Shown piece after piece: positions 1 to 8,308 of a stretch of DNA of 64,000 bases; the first letter of the stretch is position 1, and each line of letters begins with the position of its first letter. The notes beneath the pieces are model-generated. The model worked only from the letters and a program-made list of their open reading frames with translations, searched no databases and was not told the origin of the DNA. The stretch is from the NCBI GenBank assembly GCA_046710535.1, contig JBKEHH010000006.1:62001-126000 (forward strand), given 5' to 3'. This stretch comes from CAWVSB01 sp046710535. Lineage in GTDB: Bacteria; Pseudomonadota; Gammaproteobacteria; Pseudomonadales; CAWVSB01. Made by a program: the position numbers and the translations under genes.

Positions 1-579
1 GACCATTGGAGTGCTCGCCAGCGCGCGGCAATGATGGCCGTATTAGCACAAGGCTCACAGCTTAATTTTCCTTTTACGGTTGAAGAGGTTGTTGCGCTAG
101 GACGTACCCCGCACAGCAGCGGTGTTGAGCGGGATAAAGAAATTGTCGCACAGGCTTTGAAGTTGGTTGACTGTGAGTATTTACGCGATCGAATTTTTAC
201 CCGTTTGTCTGGTGGCGAAAAACAGCGAGTACAGTTTGCCCGGGTGCTTGCCCAGATATGGGAGCCGAGCGATGACGGGGAACAGTTATTGGTATTAGAT
301 GAACCAACGGCATCGTTTGATTTAGCTCATCAACAAATGATGTTAGAAACCATTGCTACTTTAACTAATAAAAACATAGCCGTATTGATCGTATTGCATG
401 ATTTAAATTTGGCAATTAGCTGCGCTGACCAAATTGTGATGATCGGCTGTGGACAAGTGCAAGCAGTTGGACTACCTAGCCAAGTGGTTAACCCAGAAAA
501 TATTTTACGAATCTTCGGCGTTAATATCGATATTGTGCCTCATCCTAAGACTGGTGCACCGGTTGTTATTCCGCTTTAG
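1..579 (+). CDS. Haem/B12-type ABC transporter ATP-binding protein (5' end outside window)
   Basis: The reading frame is open from base 1 in frame 1, so the start and Walker A motif lie upstream of the window. Visible motifs are the ABC signature LSGGEKQRVQFARVL, Walker B with LLVLDEPTASFD, and an H-loop in VLHDLN. The N-terminal part with FPFTVEEVVALGR resembles HmuV/BtuD-type ATPases that energise import of haem, siderophores or cobalamin across the inner membrane. It lies 16 bases upstream of cobU, and a BtuF-like binding protein is encoded further along the same run, so a corrinoid substrate is the best inference. Sequence alone does not separate HmuV from BtuD. Confidence 0.85.
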   Translation, partial: DHWSARQRAAMMAVLAQGSQLNFPFTVEEVVALGRTPHSSGVERDKEIVAQALKLVDCEYLRDRIFTRLSGGEKQRVQFARVLAQIWEPSDDGEQLLVLDEPTASFDLAHQQMMLETIATLTNKNIAVLIVLHDLNLAISCADQIVMIGCGQVQAVGLPSQVVNPENILRIFGVNIDIVPHPKTGAPVVIPL

Positions 580-595
580 TAGGGCATGCTAAAAA

Positions 596-1123
596 ATGAC
601 TTTAGACAGTGAATTAATCTTAGGTGGCGCTCGCTCTGGCAAAAGTAAATTGGCTGAGCAGCGGGCCGCTGAATCGGGTTTAAAACTGGTTTATATAGCC
701 ACCGGGACAGCAGGTGATAATGAAATGCGTGAGCGCATTGCGCATCATCAAACTAGCCGCGATAAAAAATGGCAGTTAGTAGAAGAGCCGATAAATTTGG
801 CAGATGCGTTGTTGTTATATTCCAATACCGAAAACTGTATCTTGGTTGACTGCTTAACACTTTGGTTAAGTAATTGTTTGCATCAAGACTGCTGGCATGA
901 ACAACGAGATAAGTTATTAGCAGCGTTTAGCCAGCTTAACGGCAGAGTATTATTTGTTAGTAATGAGGTGGGTATGGGTATTACGCCAATGGGTGAGCTG
1001 ACGCGCCGCTTTGTAGATGAAAGTGGATTTTTACACCAACAACTTGCGAGCATGTGCGACCAAGTGATGTTAGTCGTTGCCGGCCTTCCCCTGCAAATAA
1101 AGCCAACAGCAGAAAATCGATGA
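596..1123 (+). CDS. cobU: Adenosylcobinamide kinase / adenosylcobinamide-phosphate guanylyltransferase
   Basis: This 175-residue bifunctional enzyme phosphorylates adenosylcobinamide and transfers GMP to it, giving AdoCbi-GDP, the acceptor for CobS. A P-loop GGARSGKS lies at residues 10-17. A paired His at 50-51 (RIAHHQ) matches the region of the guanylylated histidine in the family. A Walker B-like ILVDCLTLW follows near residues 82-90. The length is normal for CobU/CobP. Its stop codon overlaps the cobT start (ATGA at 1120), indicating translational coupling in the cobalamin operon. Confidence 0.95.
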   Translation: MTLDSELILGGARSGKSKLAEQRAAESGLKLVYIATGTAGDNEMRERIAHHQTSRDKKWQLVEEPINLADALLLYSNTENCILVDCLTLWLSNCLHQDCWHEQRDKLLAAFSQLNGRVLFVSNEVGMGITPMGELTRRFVDESGFLHQQLASMCDQVMLVVAGLPLQIKPTAENR

Positions 1124-2154
1124 GTAACTGGTGGCAACAACCGGCAAAAACAATTTGCCAGCCCAGCAGGCAGTTGGCGATAACGCGGCAACAGCAGTTA
1201 ACCAAACCAGCCGGGTCACTCGGTTTATTAGAGCAGATAGCAATTGATTTTGCTGGCTGGCAGCAATGTGAAATCCCGCAATTAGAAAAAATTCAAATAT
1301 GTGTGTTCGCTGCAGACCACGGTATTGTAGAAGAAGGCGTATCGGCATTTCCACAAATTGTTACCGGTGAAATGGTTAAGAATTTTGCCAGCGGCGGGGC
1401 GGCTATTTCAGTGATTGCTAAACAAGTTGGAGCTAGCTTTTCGTTAGTCAATATGGGTTTAGCAGTCTCTCTTGATGAGGTTGCTGGGGTGATTGATTGC
1501 AGCGTAGCCAGTGGCACTAATAACTTTGCTAAAGCCCGCGCAATGGATAGTCATCAAATGGCTAAAGCTATGCAGGTAGGTGCAGAGCAGGTAGATAACG
1601 ATACACAGCTGTTTGTTGGTGGTGAAATGGGCATTGGTAACAGTACTTCTGCCGCTGCAATTGTGAGTGCTGCATTGGGTTTATCTACCGATCAAACCGT
1701 TGGTAAAGGCACCGGAGTTGATAGTGCTGGCTTAGCTAAAAAGCGAACAGTGATAGCCCGAGCTCTAGACCTACATGGAGAGCAATTGACTACCCCTACC
1801 AGTATTTTAAGTTGCCTTGGTGGGTTTGAGATTGCGGCGCTAGTTGGTGCATATATCCGTTGTGCCCAAATGGGTATTCCTATACTGGTAGATGGCTATA
1901 TTAGTTCCGCTGCGGCATTGTTAGCCTGCCAGTTGAATCCTAGCGTACGTAATTGGATGTTGTTTGCTCATCGCTCCCAAGAACCAGGGCATCAATATGT
2001 ATTGACTGAACTTAAGGCGACGCCTTTGTTAGATTTACAGCTACGCCTGGGCGAAGGCAGTGGTGCTGGGGTAGCGTTGCCGTTAGTGAAAATAGCGTTA
2101 GCTTTACATCAGTCAATGGCGACCTTTGAACAAGCGGAAGTTTCTAATAGGTAA
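1120..2154 (+). CDS. cobT: Nicotinate-nucleotide--dimethylbenzimidazole phosphoribosyltransferase
   Basis: CobT activates the lower ligand by moving phosphoribose from nicotinate mononucleotide to 5,6-dimethylbenzimidazole, giving alpha-ribazole phosphate. The protein is 344 residues, the family's usual size. It shows the early KPAGSLG motif and the C-terminal LGEGSGAGVAL, whose Glu is the family's catalytic base. The frame is open upstream to 1054, but the ATG at 1120 overlapping the cobU stop gives the family-like N-terminus and is preferred. The neighbouring bluB would supply its dimethylbenzimidazole substrate. Confidence 0.95.
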   Translation: MSNWWQQPAKTICQPSRQLAITRQQQLTKPAGSLGLLEQIAIDFAGWQQCEIPQLEKIQICVFAADHGIVEEGVSAFPQIVTGEMVKNFASGGAAISVIAKQVGASFSLVNMGLAVSLDEVAGVIDCSVASGTNNFAKARAMDSHQMAKAMQVGAEQVDNDTQLFVGGEMGIGNSTSAAAIVSAALGLSTDQTVGKGTGVDSAGLAKKRTVIARALDLHGEQLTTPTSILSCLGGFEIAALVGAYIRCAQMGIPILVDGYISSAAALLACQLNPSVRNWMLFAHRSQEPGHQYVLTELKATPLLDLQLRLGEGSGAGVALPLVKIALALHQSMATFEQAEVSNR

Positions 2155-2184
2155 CATAAGTTTTTATACGAGATAACACCAATT

Positions 2185-2805
2185 ATGCGAGATAATAGTA
2201 ACTTTACTTTGATAGATATACTGCGCCACGGTCAATGTCAAGGCGGTGAAATTTATCGCGGCTCGACTGATGTGCCGCTAACAGATTTAGGTTGGCAGCA
2301 AATGCGTAATGCAGTAGCTCCTCACAATGGTTGGGATGCAGTTGTTAGCTCGCCGTTAACTCGGTGTAAGTTGTTTGCACAAGAGCATGCAGTTGGACAC
2401 AGTATTCCAATCACCGTTGAAAATGATTTTCGTGAAATTCATTTTGGTGAATGGGAGGGGCAGCTTGTTAGTGAGGTTTGGAAAAACGATCAAGAATTTG
2501 TTATGCAGTATTACTCGCAGCCCGGCAGCGTGACCCCTAATGATGGTGAGCATATTCAGGATGTGCAAGATAGGGTAGTAGCAGCTTTTGATAAAGTGTT
2601 GGTCGATTACAAAAATAAACATGTATTAGTTGTGCAGCATGGTGGGACCATTCGTTTGTTGCTGGCGCACTTAATGCAATCGCCTTTAACGGCAATTACC
2701 CGTATTGAGGTAGCCTATGCCTCAATGACAAGAATAAAAGTGTTTCATCAAGGTGACTCGGTCTCACCCATAATCGTAGGGCATTATCCTGGTGAGGAAG
2801 CTTGA
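2185..2805 (+). CDS. cobC: Alpha-ribazole phosphatase, histidine phosphatase family
   Basis: This 206-residue phosphoglycerate-mutase-like phosphatase carries the active-site RHG at residues 14-16 (ILRHGQC). A second catalytic His lies in VVQHGGTIRLLL, and the acid region FREIHFGEWEG is present. In cobalamin synthesis CobC removes the phosphate from alpha-ribazole phosphate or from cobalamin phosphate. The superfamily is broad, but placement between cobT and cobS with overlapping frames makes the CobC role strong. The stop overlaps the TTG start of cobS. Confidence 0.88.
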   Translation: MRDNSNFTLIDILRHGQCQGGEIYRGSTDVPLTDLGWQQMRNAVAPHNGWDAVVSSPLTRCKLFAQEHAVGHSIPITVENDFREIHFGEWEGQLVSEVWKNDQEFVMQYYSQPGSVTPNDGEHIQDVQDRVVAAFDKVLVDYKNKHVLVVQHGGTIRLLLAHLMQSPLTAITRIEVAYASMTRIKVFHQGDSVSPIIVGHYPGEEA

Positions 2806-3572
2806 GAAAGTTTATTAGTAGCTTGCAGGGTTTGGTTATAGCAATGCAGTTTCTTTCCCGCATACCGATGGGAGAAACCATTATAGCTAGCGATCAGCAA
2901 TGGAGTCGGTCGGTTTACTTCTATCCGCTGGTTGGGGCGGTTCTGGGTGCATTGTTAGTGCTGTTAGCTAGTGTGCTTAGCAATGTACCTTCCTTTTTAG
3001 CAGCAGTGTTGATTTTGACTGCTTGGGTGGCATTTACTGGTGCGCTTCATATTGATGGCTTAGCCGATTGCAGCGATGCATGGGTTGGCGGACAAGGTAG
3101 CCGAGAGAAGACTTTAGCGATAATGAAAGACCCTGCAGCAGGCCCAATAGCCGTTGTCGTTATCGTTTTATTATTACTGTTTAAGCTCGCCGCAATAGTC
3201 GTTCTCTTGGATTCAGCTAATCTGTTTACTTTATTAATAATTCCTCTGCTTGCTCGTACGACTTTGTTAGCCGCTTTCATCTATGCGCCTTACGCTAACC
3301 CTGCTGGTATTGGAGCAAAAGTGTCGCTATATTTATCGCCCAAACTAGCGCAGGCTCTGTTACTAATTGCCGCTGCAATAATATTTATCGTTTTACCAAT
3401 TCTCAATTCATTAATTTTGCTATTAGTTATCATAGTTGTGTTTTTGCTCTGGCGAACAGCCTGTATCAATCGCTTAGATGGGATTACCGGCGATTGCATG
3501 GGCGCGTTAGTTGAGTTGCAAGAAGTATGTATGCTGATAGCGCTTGCCTTGATGTTAACTGGAGGGCTGTAA
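2802..3572 (+). CDS. cobS: Adenosylcobinamide-GDP ribazoletransferase (cobalamin synthase)
   Basis: CobS is the inner-membrane enzyme that joins AdoCbi-GDP to alpha-ribazole, the last ring-assembly step of cobalamin. The 256-residue protein is very hydrophobic, with about six membrane segments. It carries the family motifs near FLSRIPMGE, HIDGLADCSDAWVGG (Asp-rich, metal-binding) and RLDGITGDCMGA. The start is taken as TTG at 2802, with GGTGAGGAAG just upstream and overlap with the cobC stop; the first ATG (2844) would trim the usual N-terminus. Confidence 0.93.
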   Translation: MRKFISSLQGLVIAMQFLSRIPMGETIIASDQQWSRSVYFYPLVGAVLGALLVLLASVLSNVPSFLAAVLILTAWVAFTGALHIDGLADCSDAWVGGQGSREKTLAIMKDPAAGPIAVVVIVLLLLFKLAAIVVLLDSANLFTLLIIPLLARTTLLAAFIYAPYANPAGIGAKVSLYLSPKLAQALLLIAAAIIFIVLPILNSLILLLVIIVVFLLWRTACINRLDGITGDCMGALVELQEVCMLIALALMLTGGL

Positions 3573-4456
3573 TGACGTTACTTGGTAGAGCTGTGTCGGG
3601 GTGCTTGGCTGCTATTTTTGCGGTATCGGTGAATGCAGCAATCACACTGATTGACGGGACTGACACTGAAGTGATGTTGGCTAAACCTGCGCAGCGTATT
3701 GTCAGTTTGGCACCACATATAACTGAGTTGGTTTTTGATGTTGGCGCTGGTGAAAAATTAGTTGGTGTTGTCTCCCATAGTGATTATCCAAAAGCGGCCT
3801 TAGATCTGCCTCAGGTAGGGTCCTATAAAAAAGTAAGCTACGAAGTAATTGCAGCTATGAAACCAGATCTGATTTTGGCCTTTGGTAGCGGCAATGGCTG
3901 GGAGATGATTAATCATCTACGTAGCTTAGGTTTCACTGTGTATGTTGATGAGCCCAAAACTGTTGCTGATATTGCTAAGACCCTAAAATCTTTTGGCATA
4001 TTGACTGGCAACGAGACTGTCGCTAATAAAAAAGCCGAACAGTTTTCAGCGCGGGCTGGCGCTTTACGTGAAAAGTATATAAACCTCGAAAAAATTGATG
4101 TGTTTTATCAGGTTTGGGATGATCCACTATTTACCATTAATGATACGCATTTAATTGCTGATGTTATTCGACTATGCGGAGGCCGTAATATTTTTAGCGA
4201 CGCCATTCCATTAGTACCGAAAATTAGCGTCGAAATGGTTGTTAGACGTGATCCACAAGTGATTATCGCCAGTGGCATGGGTGAAGAACGTCCTGAGTGG
4301 TTGGATGACTGGCGTAAATGGAAGTCGCTACAGGCAATTAAAAATAACCAGCTATATTTTATTCATCCCGATCTGTTGCAGCGCCACACTCTAAGAATCT
4401 TGTCAGGTACAGAGCAAATGTGTGCCTTTTTAGATCAAGCCAGGGCTTTGGATTGA
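3572..4456 (+). CDS. btuF: Periplasmic corrinoid-binding protein of an ABC transporter (BtuF-like)
   Basis: The 294-residue protein has a signal peptide of about 22 residues ending in VNA. A class III periplasmic-binding fold follows, with RIVSLAPHITELVFDVGAG near the N-terminus of the mature form. BtuF captures cobalamin or cobinamide and hands it to BtuCD. The ATG at 3572 overlaps the cobS stop (TAATG), and the gene ends overlapping bluB. The permease gene is not visible here and may lie upstream of the window with the rest of the ATPase. Iron-siderophore binding proteins share this fold, so the substrate rests on context. Confidence 0.85.
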   Translation: MTLLGRAVSGCLAAIFAVSVNAAITLIDGTDTEVMLAKPAQRIVSLAPHITELVFDVGAGEKLVGVVSHSDYPKAALDLPQVGSYKKVSYEVIAAMKPDLILAFGSGNGWEMINHLRSLGFTVYVDEPKTVADIAKTLKSFGILTGNETVANKKAEQFSARAGALREKYINLEKIDVFYQVWDDPLFTINDTHLIADVIRLCGGRNIFSDAIPLVPKISVEMVVRRDPQVIIASGMGEERPEWLDDWRKWKSLQAIKNNQLYFIHPDLLQRHTLRILSGTEQMCAFLDQARALD

Positions 4457-5112
4457 TGACAAAAATAACTGAGCAGGATAAGCAGGGCTTTAACCGAGTT
4501 TTATATAATAGGCGGGATATTAGATCTAACTTTTTATCGGACTCTGTTGATGAAAACGTATTGATGGACATTTTGACAGCTGCTCATCATGCGCCTTCAG
4601 TTGGATATTCACAGCCGTGGAATTTTATTGTTATCAAAGACGATAAAGTAAAGCAGGATGTTTATCAGGCATTTACCGAGGCAAATCTTGAGGCCCGTGA
4701 GATGTTTGACGATCAGCGTAAGGATCTTTATCAATCCTTGAAACTACAAGGCATTTTGGACGCCCCGATTAATATTTGTATTACTTGTGATCGCAGTCGA
4801 GGTGGTGAAGTTGTTTTAGGAAAAACCCATCAGCCTGATATGGACCTATATAGTACTGTTTGTGCTGTTCAAAATTTATGGCTTGCAGCGAGGGCCGAGA
4901 ATATCGGAGTTGGCTGGGTGTCTATTATTAAGGAAGACGTCTTAGGTCAAATTTTGAAACTTCCTGGCCAAGTAGTACCCGTGGCATATTTATGTGTTGG
5001 GCATGTTAGTAGCTTTCCTGAAATTCCTGAGCTGGAAACTAAGCAGTGGGAAGTGCGAGAGAAAGTAAAAAAACTTATCTATAATGATGTATGGGGCAAT
5101 CAGGTAAGTTGA
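4456..5112 (+). CDS. bluB: 5,6-dimethylbenzimidazole synthase, nitroreductase-like
   Basis: BluB uses reduced FMN and oxygen to fragment the flavin into 5,6-dimethylbenzimidazole, the lower ligand of B12. The 218-residue protein has the flavin-binding RR near residue 19, the BluB-type segment HHAPSVGYSQPWNF at about 44-57, and a C-terminal LCVGHVSSFPEIPELE. Ordinary nitroreductases lack this APSVG-QPW arrangement. The ATG at 4456 overlaps the btuF stop (TGATG). With cobT it allows endogenous lower-ligand supply for salvaged corrinoids. Confidence 0.92.
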   Translation: MTKITEQDKQGFNRVLYNRRDIRSNFLSDSVDENVLMDILTAAHHAPSVGYSQPWNFIVIKDDKVKQDVYQAFTEANLEAREMFDDQRKDLYQSLKLQGILDAPINICITCDRSRGGEVVLGKTHQPDMDLYSTVCAVQNLWLAARAENIGVGWVSIIKEDVLGQILKLPGQVVPVAYLCVGHVSSFPEIPELETKQWEVREKVKKLIYNDVWGNQVS

Positions 5113-5156
5113 TTGGCAAGTTTGTATTGTTAGTTTCTGAGTGAAGAGAAATAATC

Positions 5157-6467
5157 GTGAGTAATAATTCAAAATTTAGTCCATCTACTGCAGCGGCTAT
5201 TGTTATCGCTAATATGATTGGTACCGGCGTGTTTACTAGCCTTGGTTTCCAGCTTATTGATATTAAATCAGGCTTTGTCATTTTACTGCTGTGGATATTA
5301 GGCGGTGTTATCGCTATTTGCGGCGCGCTTTGTTATGCCGAACTTGGCGCAAGGTTGCCAAGGTCAGGCGGTGAATACAATTTTCTCAGTCAAATATATC
5401 ACCCTATGGCTGGCTTTATCTCTGGCTGCGTGTCAGCCACTGTTGGTTTTGCTGCACCTACTGCGTTGGCTGCTATAACATTTGGTGTTTATCTCTCTTC
5501 GGTGTTTCCGCAATTATCACCGTTGTGGCTGGCAACAGCGCTGATTGTCGTAATGACCTTGGTACACGCTACTAGCCATCGTAATAGCGGCAATATGCAG
5601 ACCTTTTTTACCATTGCCAAAATTGCTTTGGTTACCGGTTTTTCTATCGCCGCTCTGTACGCTGTAGATAGCTATCAGTTAGTTAGATTTACGCCGGAAG
5701 CTGCGGATATTGAATTAATTACCACTGGCAGCTTTGCTGTTGCGCTTATTTATGTGGGCTATGCCTATAGCGGCTGGAATGCAGCAACTTATTTAACTGG
5801 CGAATTAGAAAACCCTGCTAAGACCTTACCTTTAGTGTTAGCCGTTGGTACTGGCGTGGTGATGCTGTCTTACATGCTGCTTAATACTATGTTTTTGCTA
5901 GTTGCCCCTATAGATGCCATGGAAGGAAAATTAGAGATTGGCTATGTGGCGGCAACTTATGCATTTGGCGACATTGGAGCTTCGATAATGGGGGTTAGCT
6001 TAGCACTGCTGCTTGTCTCTACTGTCAGTGCGATGATTATTGCTGCGCCCAGAGTATTGCAAGTAGTTGGTGAAGATTTTTCTGTTTTTCATTTTTTAGG
6101 CAAGCTTAACAAAAATGGGGTTCCTGCTACTGCGGTTTATTTACAAGGCGGAATTACTTTGCTTTTTTTATGGACGGCCTCGTTCGAAAGTATTTTGATA
6201 TTTTCAGGAGCAACTATGGCGCTAAATACATTGTGTGCAGTGTTGGGGGTATTTATTCTTAGGCATAGAGAAGGTGATGAGGGCGTTGAATCAATGCCGG
6301 TTTTTCGGGTGCCGTTTTACCCACTACCGCCATTACTGTTTGTTTTTTTAACTGGTGGCACATTAATTTACTTAACAATTGAACGGCCGGTAGAAATTAT
6401 TTTTAGCTTCGTTGTTATTGGAGCTGGTGCAATAGCGTATCTGTTGTCTAAGCGCTTTGAGCGCTGA
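5157..6467 (+). CDS. APC-superfamily amino acid permease
   Basis: A 436-residue integral membrane protein with about 12 hydrophobic segments. The opening IVIANMIGTGVF is the classic TM1 substrate-binding loop of APC transporters (GTGVF). A TM6-like motif YVGYAYSGWNAATYLTGELENP follows at mid-protein. It probably exchanges or imports an amino acid or polyamine with protons; the substrate is not readable. The start is GTG at 5157 with GAAGAGA upstream. It follows bluB by 44 bases and may be read from the same transcript, although its role does not obviously relate to cobalamin. Confidence 0.88.
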   Translation: MSNNSKFSPSTAAAIVIANMIGTGVFTSLGFQLIDIKSGFVILLLWILGGVIAICGALCYAELGARLPRSGGEYNFLSQIYHPMAGFISGCVSATVGFAAPTALAAITFGVYLSSVFPQLSPLWLATALIVVMTLVHATSHRNSGNMQTFFTIAKIALVTGFSIAALYAVDSYQLVRFTPEAADIELITTGSFAVALIYVGYAYSGWNAATYLTGELENPAKTLPLVLAVGTGVVMLSYMLLNTMFLLVAPIDAMEGKLEIGYVAATYAFGDIGASIMGVSLALLLVSTVSAMIIAAPRVLQVVGEDFSVFHFLGKLNKNGVPATAVYLQGGITLLFLWTASFESILIFSGATMALNTLCAVLGVFILRHREGDEGVESMPVFRVPFYPLPPLLFVFLTGGTLIYLTIERPVEIIFSFVVIGAGAIAYLLSKRFER

Positions 6468-6697
6468 GCTATGCAGAATAGTATTGTAGCGGTAGTTAGG
6501 ATTAGTGAGGAATAGTTACTCGCACTAAAGCTGAGAATATATCGAGAGATAAAAATTTATGACTAGTTGCGTCAAACTCCGATAGTCTACGGTCTAGTCG
6601 AATTATCTTGTCCTTCCCCTTGATCGATATATGGTTTCCTGAGATGCTAACAACATAATATATAACATTTGTTGATAAAACATGGTTGGGGTAAAAG

Positions 6698-7159
6698 ATG
6701 AGTCAGAAGTTACTGTGCACTATCGGTATTTTTGTATTACTTGCTAGTATTAACAAAGTAAATTCTGTTGAGCGTTTATCTGCTTCAGAGCTTGTCTCTC
6801 ACTGTGAGTTTTCCTCCAAGCAAGCTGCAAGTGTCGACGGACAGTTTTGTATACGTTACATACAGGGTTTTATTGATGGTGCCGTGGCAACAGATGAACG
6901 TGTGTTACTTAATGTCGAAGCAGAATTAGATAAAACTGAAACTTACGTAGAAAGAGCAGCTCGTGTTCGTGGGGTAAGTTCTCCTGATCGTGCTGCGCAG
7001 TGCGCCGAGCTTTGTCTTGGTGAGCCGGAGTCATTGCAAAAAGTAGTTGGCCACGTGGTTGACGATCTTAAAACAAGCAGTTTGGCCGCAGACGCAATGG
7101 CTCGAACAGTTGTCTATGGCTCACTACGCAAAAGCTATCCCTGCGAGTCGAGTTCTTAA
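6698..7159 (+). CDS. Secreted Rap1a/Tai-like small protein
   Basis: A 153-residue protein with a hydrophobic signal segment (residues about 5-22). A core with FCIRYIQGFIDGAV resembles the Rap1a/Tai domain, a periplasmic family that includes type VI secretion immunity proteins and many orphan proteins. Four Cys after the signal region (C36, C46, C102 and C106, by hand count) could form disulfides. It lies 34 bases before mrpE and may share its transcript. No effector-like gene is adjacent, so an immunity role is not supported here; a housekeeping periplasmic role is equally possible. Confidence 0.6.
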   Translation: MSQKLLCTIGIFVLLASINKVNSVERLSASELVSHCEFSSKQAASVDGQFCIRYIQGFIDGAVATDERVLLNVEAELDKTETYVERAARVRGVSSPDRAAQCAELCLGEPESLQKVVGHVVDDLKTSSLAADAMARTVVYGSLRKSYPCESSS

Positions 7160-7193
7160 AGCCCTTGCAAGAGAGCTCTCACTAGAGAATTTT

Positions 7194-7691
7194 ATGGCGA
7201 TCACTAAATCTAGTTATTTACGAAGAGTGGCGGTGCTGTCGATGATATTGGTTGTTGCCTGGCTATTATGGTCGGGTCTTTATAAACCGCTGTTGTTAAG
7301 TTTAGGCGCGGGTTCCTGTCTGCTGTCATTATATCTTGCGCATCGCATGGGGGCGCTGGACAGATCTGTGTATTGTTGGCATGTTGTACCCCGATTGTCG
7401 GGCTATTGGTTATGGCTATTGAAGGAGATTGTCGTATCTAGTTATGAGGTTTCGGTGATTATATTAAAGCGAGATTTGCCTGCTAGTCCTATTAAGATTG
7501 AATTTGACTCCATAGCCGATGACCCTGTAGGCCAGGCCATTTTAGGTAATTCAATTAGCTTAACTCCGGGGTCGGTGACACTGGATATTCATGAAGGCAA
7601 GTTAACCGTTCATTGCTTTACTCAGGCAGGCGCTGACGCCTTGCTTGAAGGCGAAATGAATCGTCGCGTTGCTGCGCTAACTAAGGCTTGA
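7194..7691 (+). CDS. mrpE: Cation/proton antiporter subunit E (MrpE/MnhE, MbhA-like)
   Basis: A 165-residue protein with two or three N-terminal membrane helices. A cytoplasmic domain then carries ILGNSISLTPGSVTLDI, the hallmark of MrpE/PhaE. It is part of the multi-subunit CPA3 antiporter that exchanges Na+ or K+ for protons. The frame is open upstream to 7047, but that overlaps the preceding gene; the ATG at 7194 gives the normal MrpE start. It opens a chain of nine closely packed genes ending at 14561. Confidence 0.92.
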   Translation: MAITKSSYLRRVAVLSMILVVAWLLWSGLYKPLLLSLGAGSCLLSLYLAHRMGALDRSVYCWHVVPRLSGYWLWLLKEIVVSSYEVSVIILKRDLPASPIKIEFDSIADDPVGQAILGNSISLTPGSVTLDIHEGKLTVHCFTQAGADALLEGEMNRRVAALTKA

Positions 7692-7695
7692 GTAT

Positions 7696-7977
7696 ATGTA
7701 TTATGTTGCATCAATAGCAATTCTTATCACCATGGCTCTAGCTCTAGCTCGAGCTATGTTGGGGCCCACTGTTTATGATCGAGTATTGGCGGTGAATATG
7801 TTGGGTACCAAAATAGTTTTACTGCTATCGGTTATGGCATTTCTAATTGGTCGTCCTGACTTTCTAGACTTGGCGCTTGCCTATGCCCTTATTAACTTTA
7901 TTGGGGTGTTGGCCGTACTTAACTTTTTTCAAAATGCTGCAGCGCGCAGTACAGTTAATAAATCGTCGGGAAACTAG
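7696..7977 (+). CDS. mrpF: Cation/proton antiporter subunit F (MrpF, MbhB-like)
   Basis: A 93-residue membrane protein with three helices. It has the family pattern RAMLGPTVYDRVLAVNMLGTK followed by an acidic IGRPDFLDLALAYALINF, the Asp of which is conserved in MrpF/PhaF. It is a small structural subunit of the Mrp complex. Only four bases separate it from mrpE and four from mrpG. Confidence 0.92.
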   Translation: MYYVASIAILITMALALARAMLGPTVYDRVLAVNMLGTKIVLLLSVMAFLIGRPDFLDLALAYALINFIGVLAVLNFFQNAAARSTVNKSSGN

Positions 7978-7981
7978 CATA

Positions 7982-8305
7982 ATGGCTTTGATTGTTGATT
8001 TATTAAGTTGGGGTTTATTGTCTGTCGGGGCGATTTTTATTTTTATCGGTGGTATCGGCGTTGTTCGATTGCCTGAGTTTTACACCCGTATGCACGCGGC
8101 AAGTTTGACTGATTCCATCGGTACTATACTTATACTTGTTGGCATTATTCTGCAAGCCGGTGTTTCGTTGGCAGCGTTTAAACTCATGGCAATATTAGCC
8201 TTCATGTTACTCACAGGTCCAACTGCTACTTATGCGTTAGCAAATGCAGCGTTGATGTCGGGCTTTAAACCTGACGATGCTGTGCCAACCAATGAGGAAG
8301 ATTAA
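7982..8305 (+). CDS. mrpG: Cation/proton antiporter subunit G (MrpG, MbhC-like)
   Basis: A 107-residue protein with three membrane helices. The MrpG/PhaG signature GGIGVVRLPEFYTRMHAAS is at about residues 23-41, followed by LTGPTATYALANAA near the C-terminus. The frame is open upstream to 7877 inside mrpF, but ATG 7982 directly after the mrpF stop gives the family start. It is followed three bases later by the subunit B fusion. Confidence 0.92.
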   Translation: MALIVDLLSWGLLSVGAIFIFIGGIGVVRLPEFYTRMHAASLTDSIGTILILVGIILQAGVSLAAFKLMAILAFMLLTGPTATYALANAALMSGFKPDDAVPTNEED

Positions 8306-8308
8306 ACA

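Noticed and set aside
1054..1119. Extended N-terminus for CobT
   Set aside because: It would add 22 residues unlike CobT and overlap cobU deeply; the ATGA overlap at 1120 is the natural start.
6468..6697. Possible gene or RNA between the APC permease and the Rap1a-like gene
   Set aside because: Read on both strands; no frame with a ribosome site, no strong hairpin and no known RNA motif was seen.
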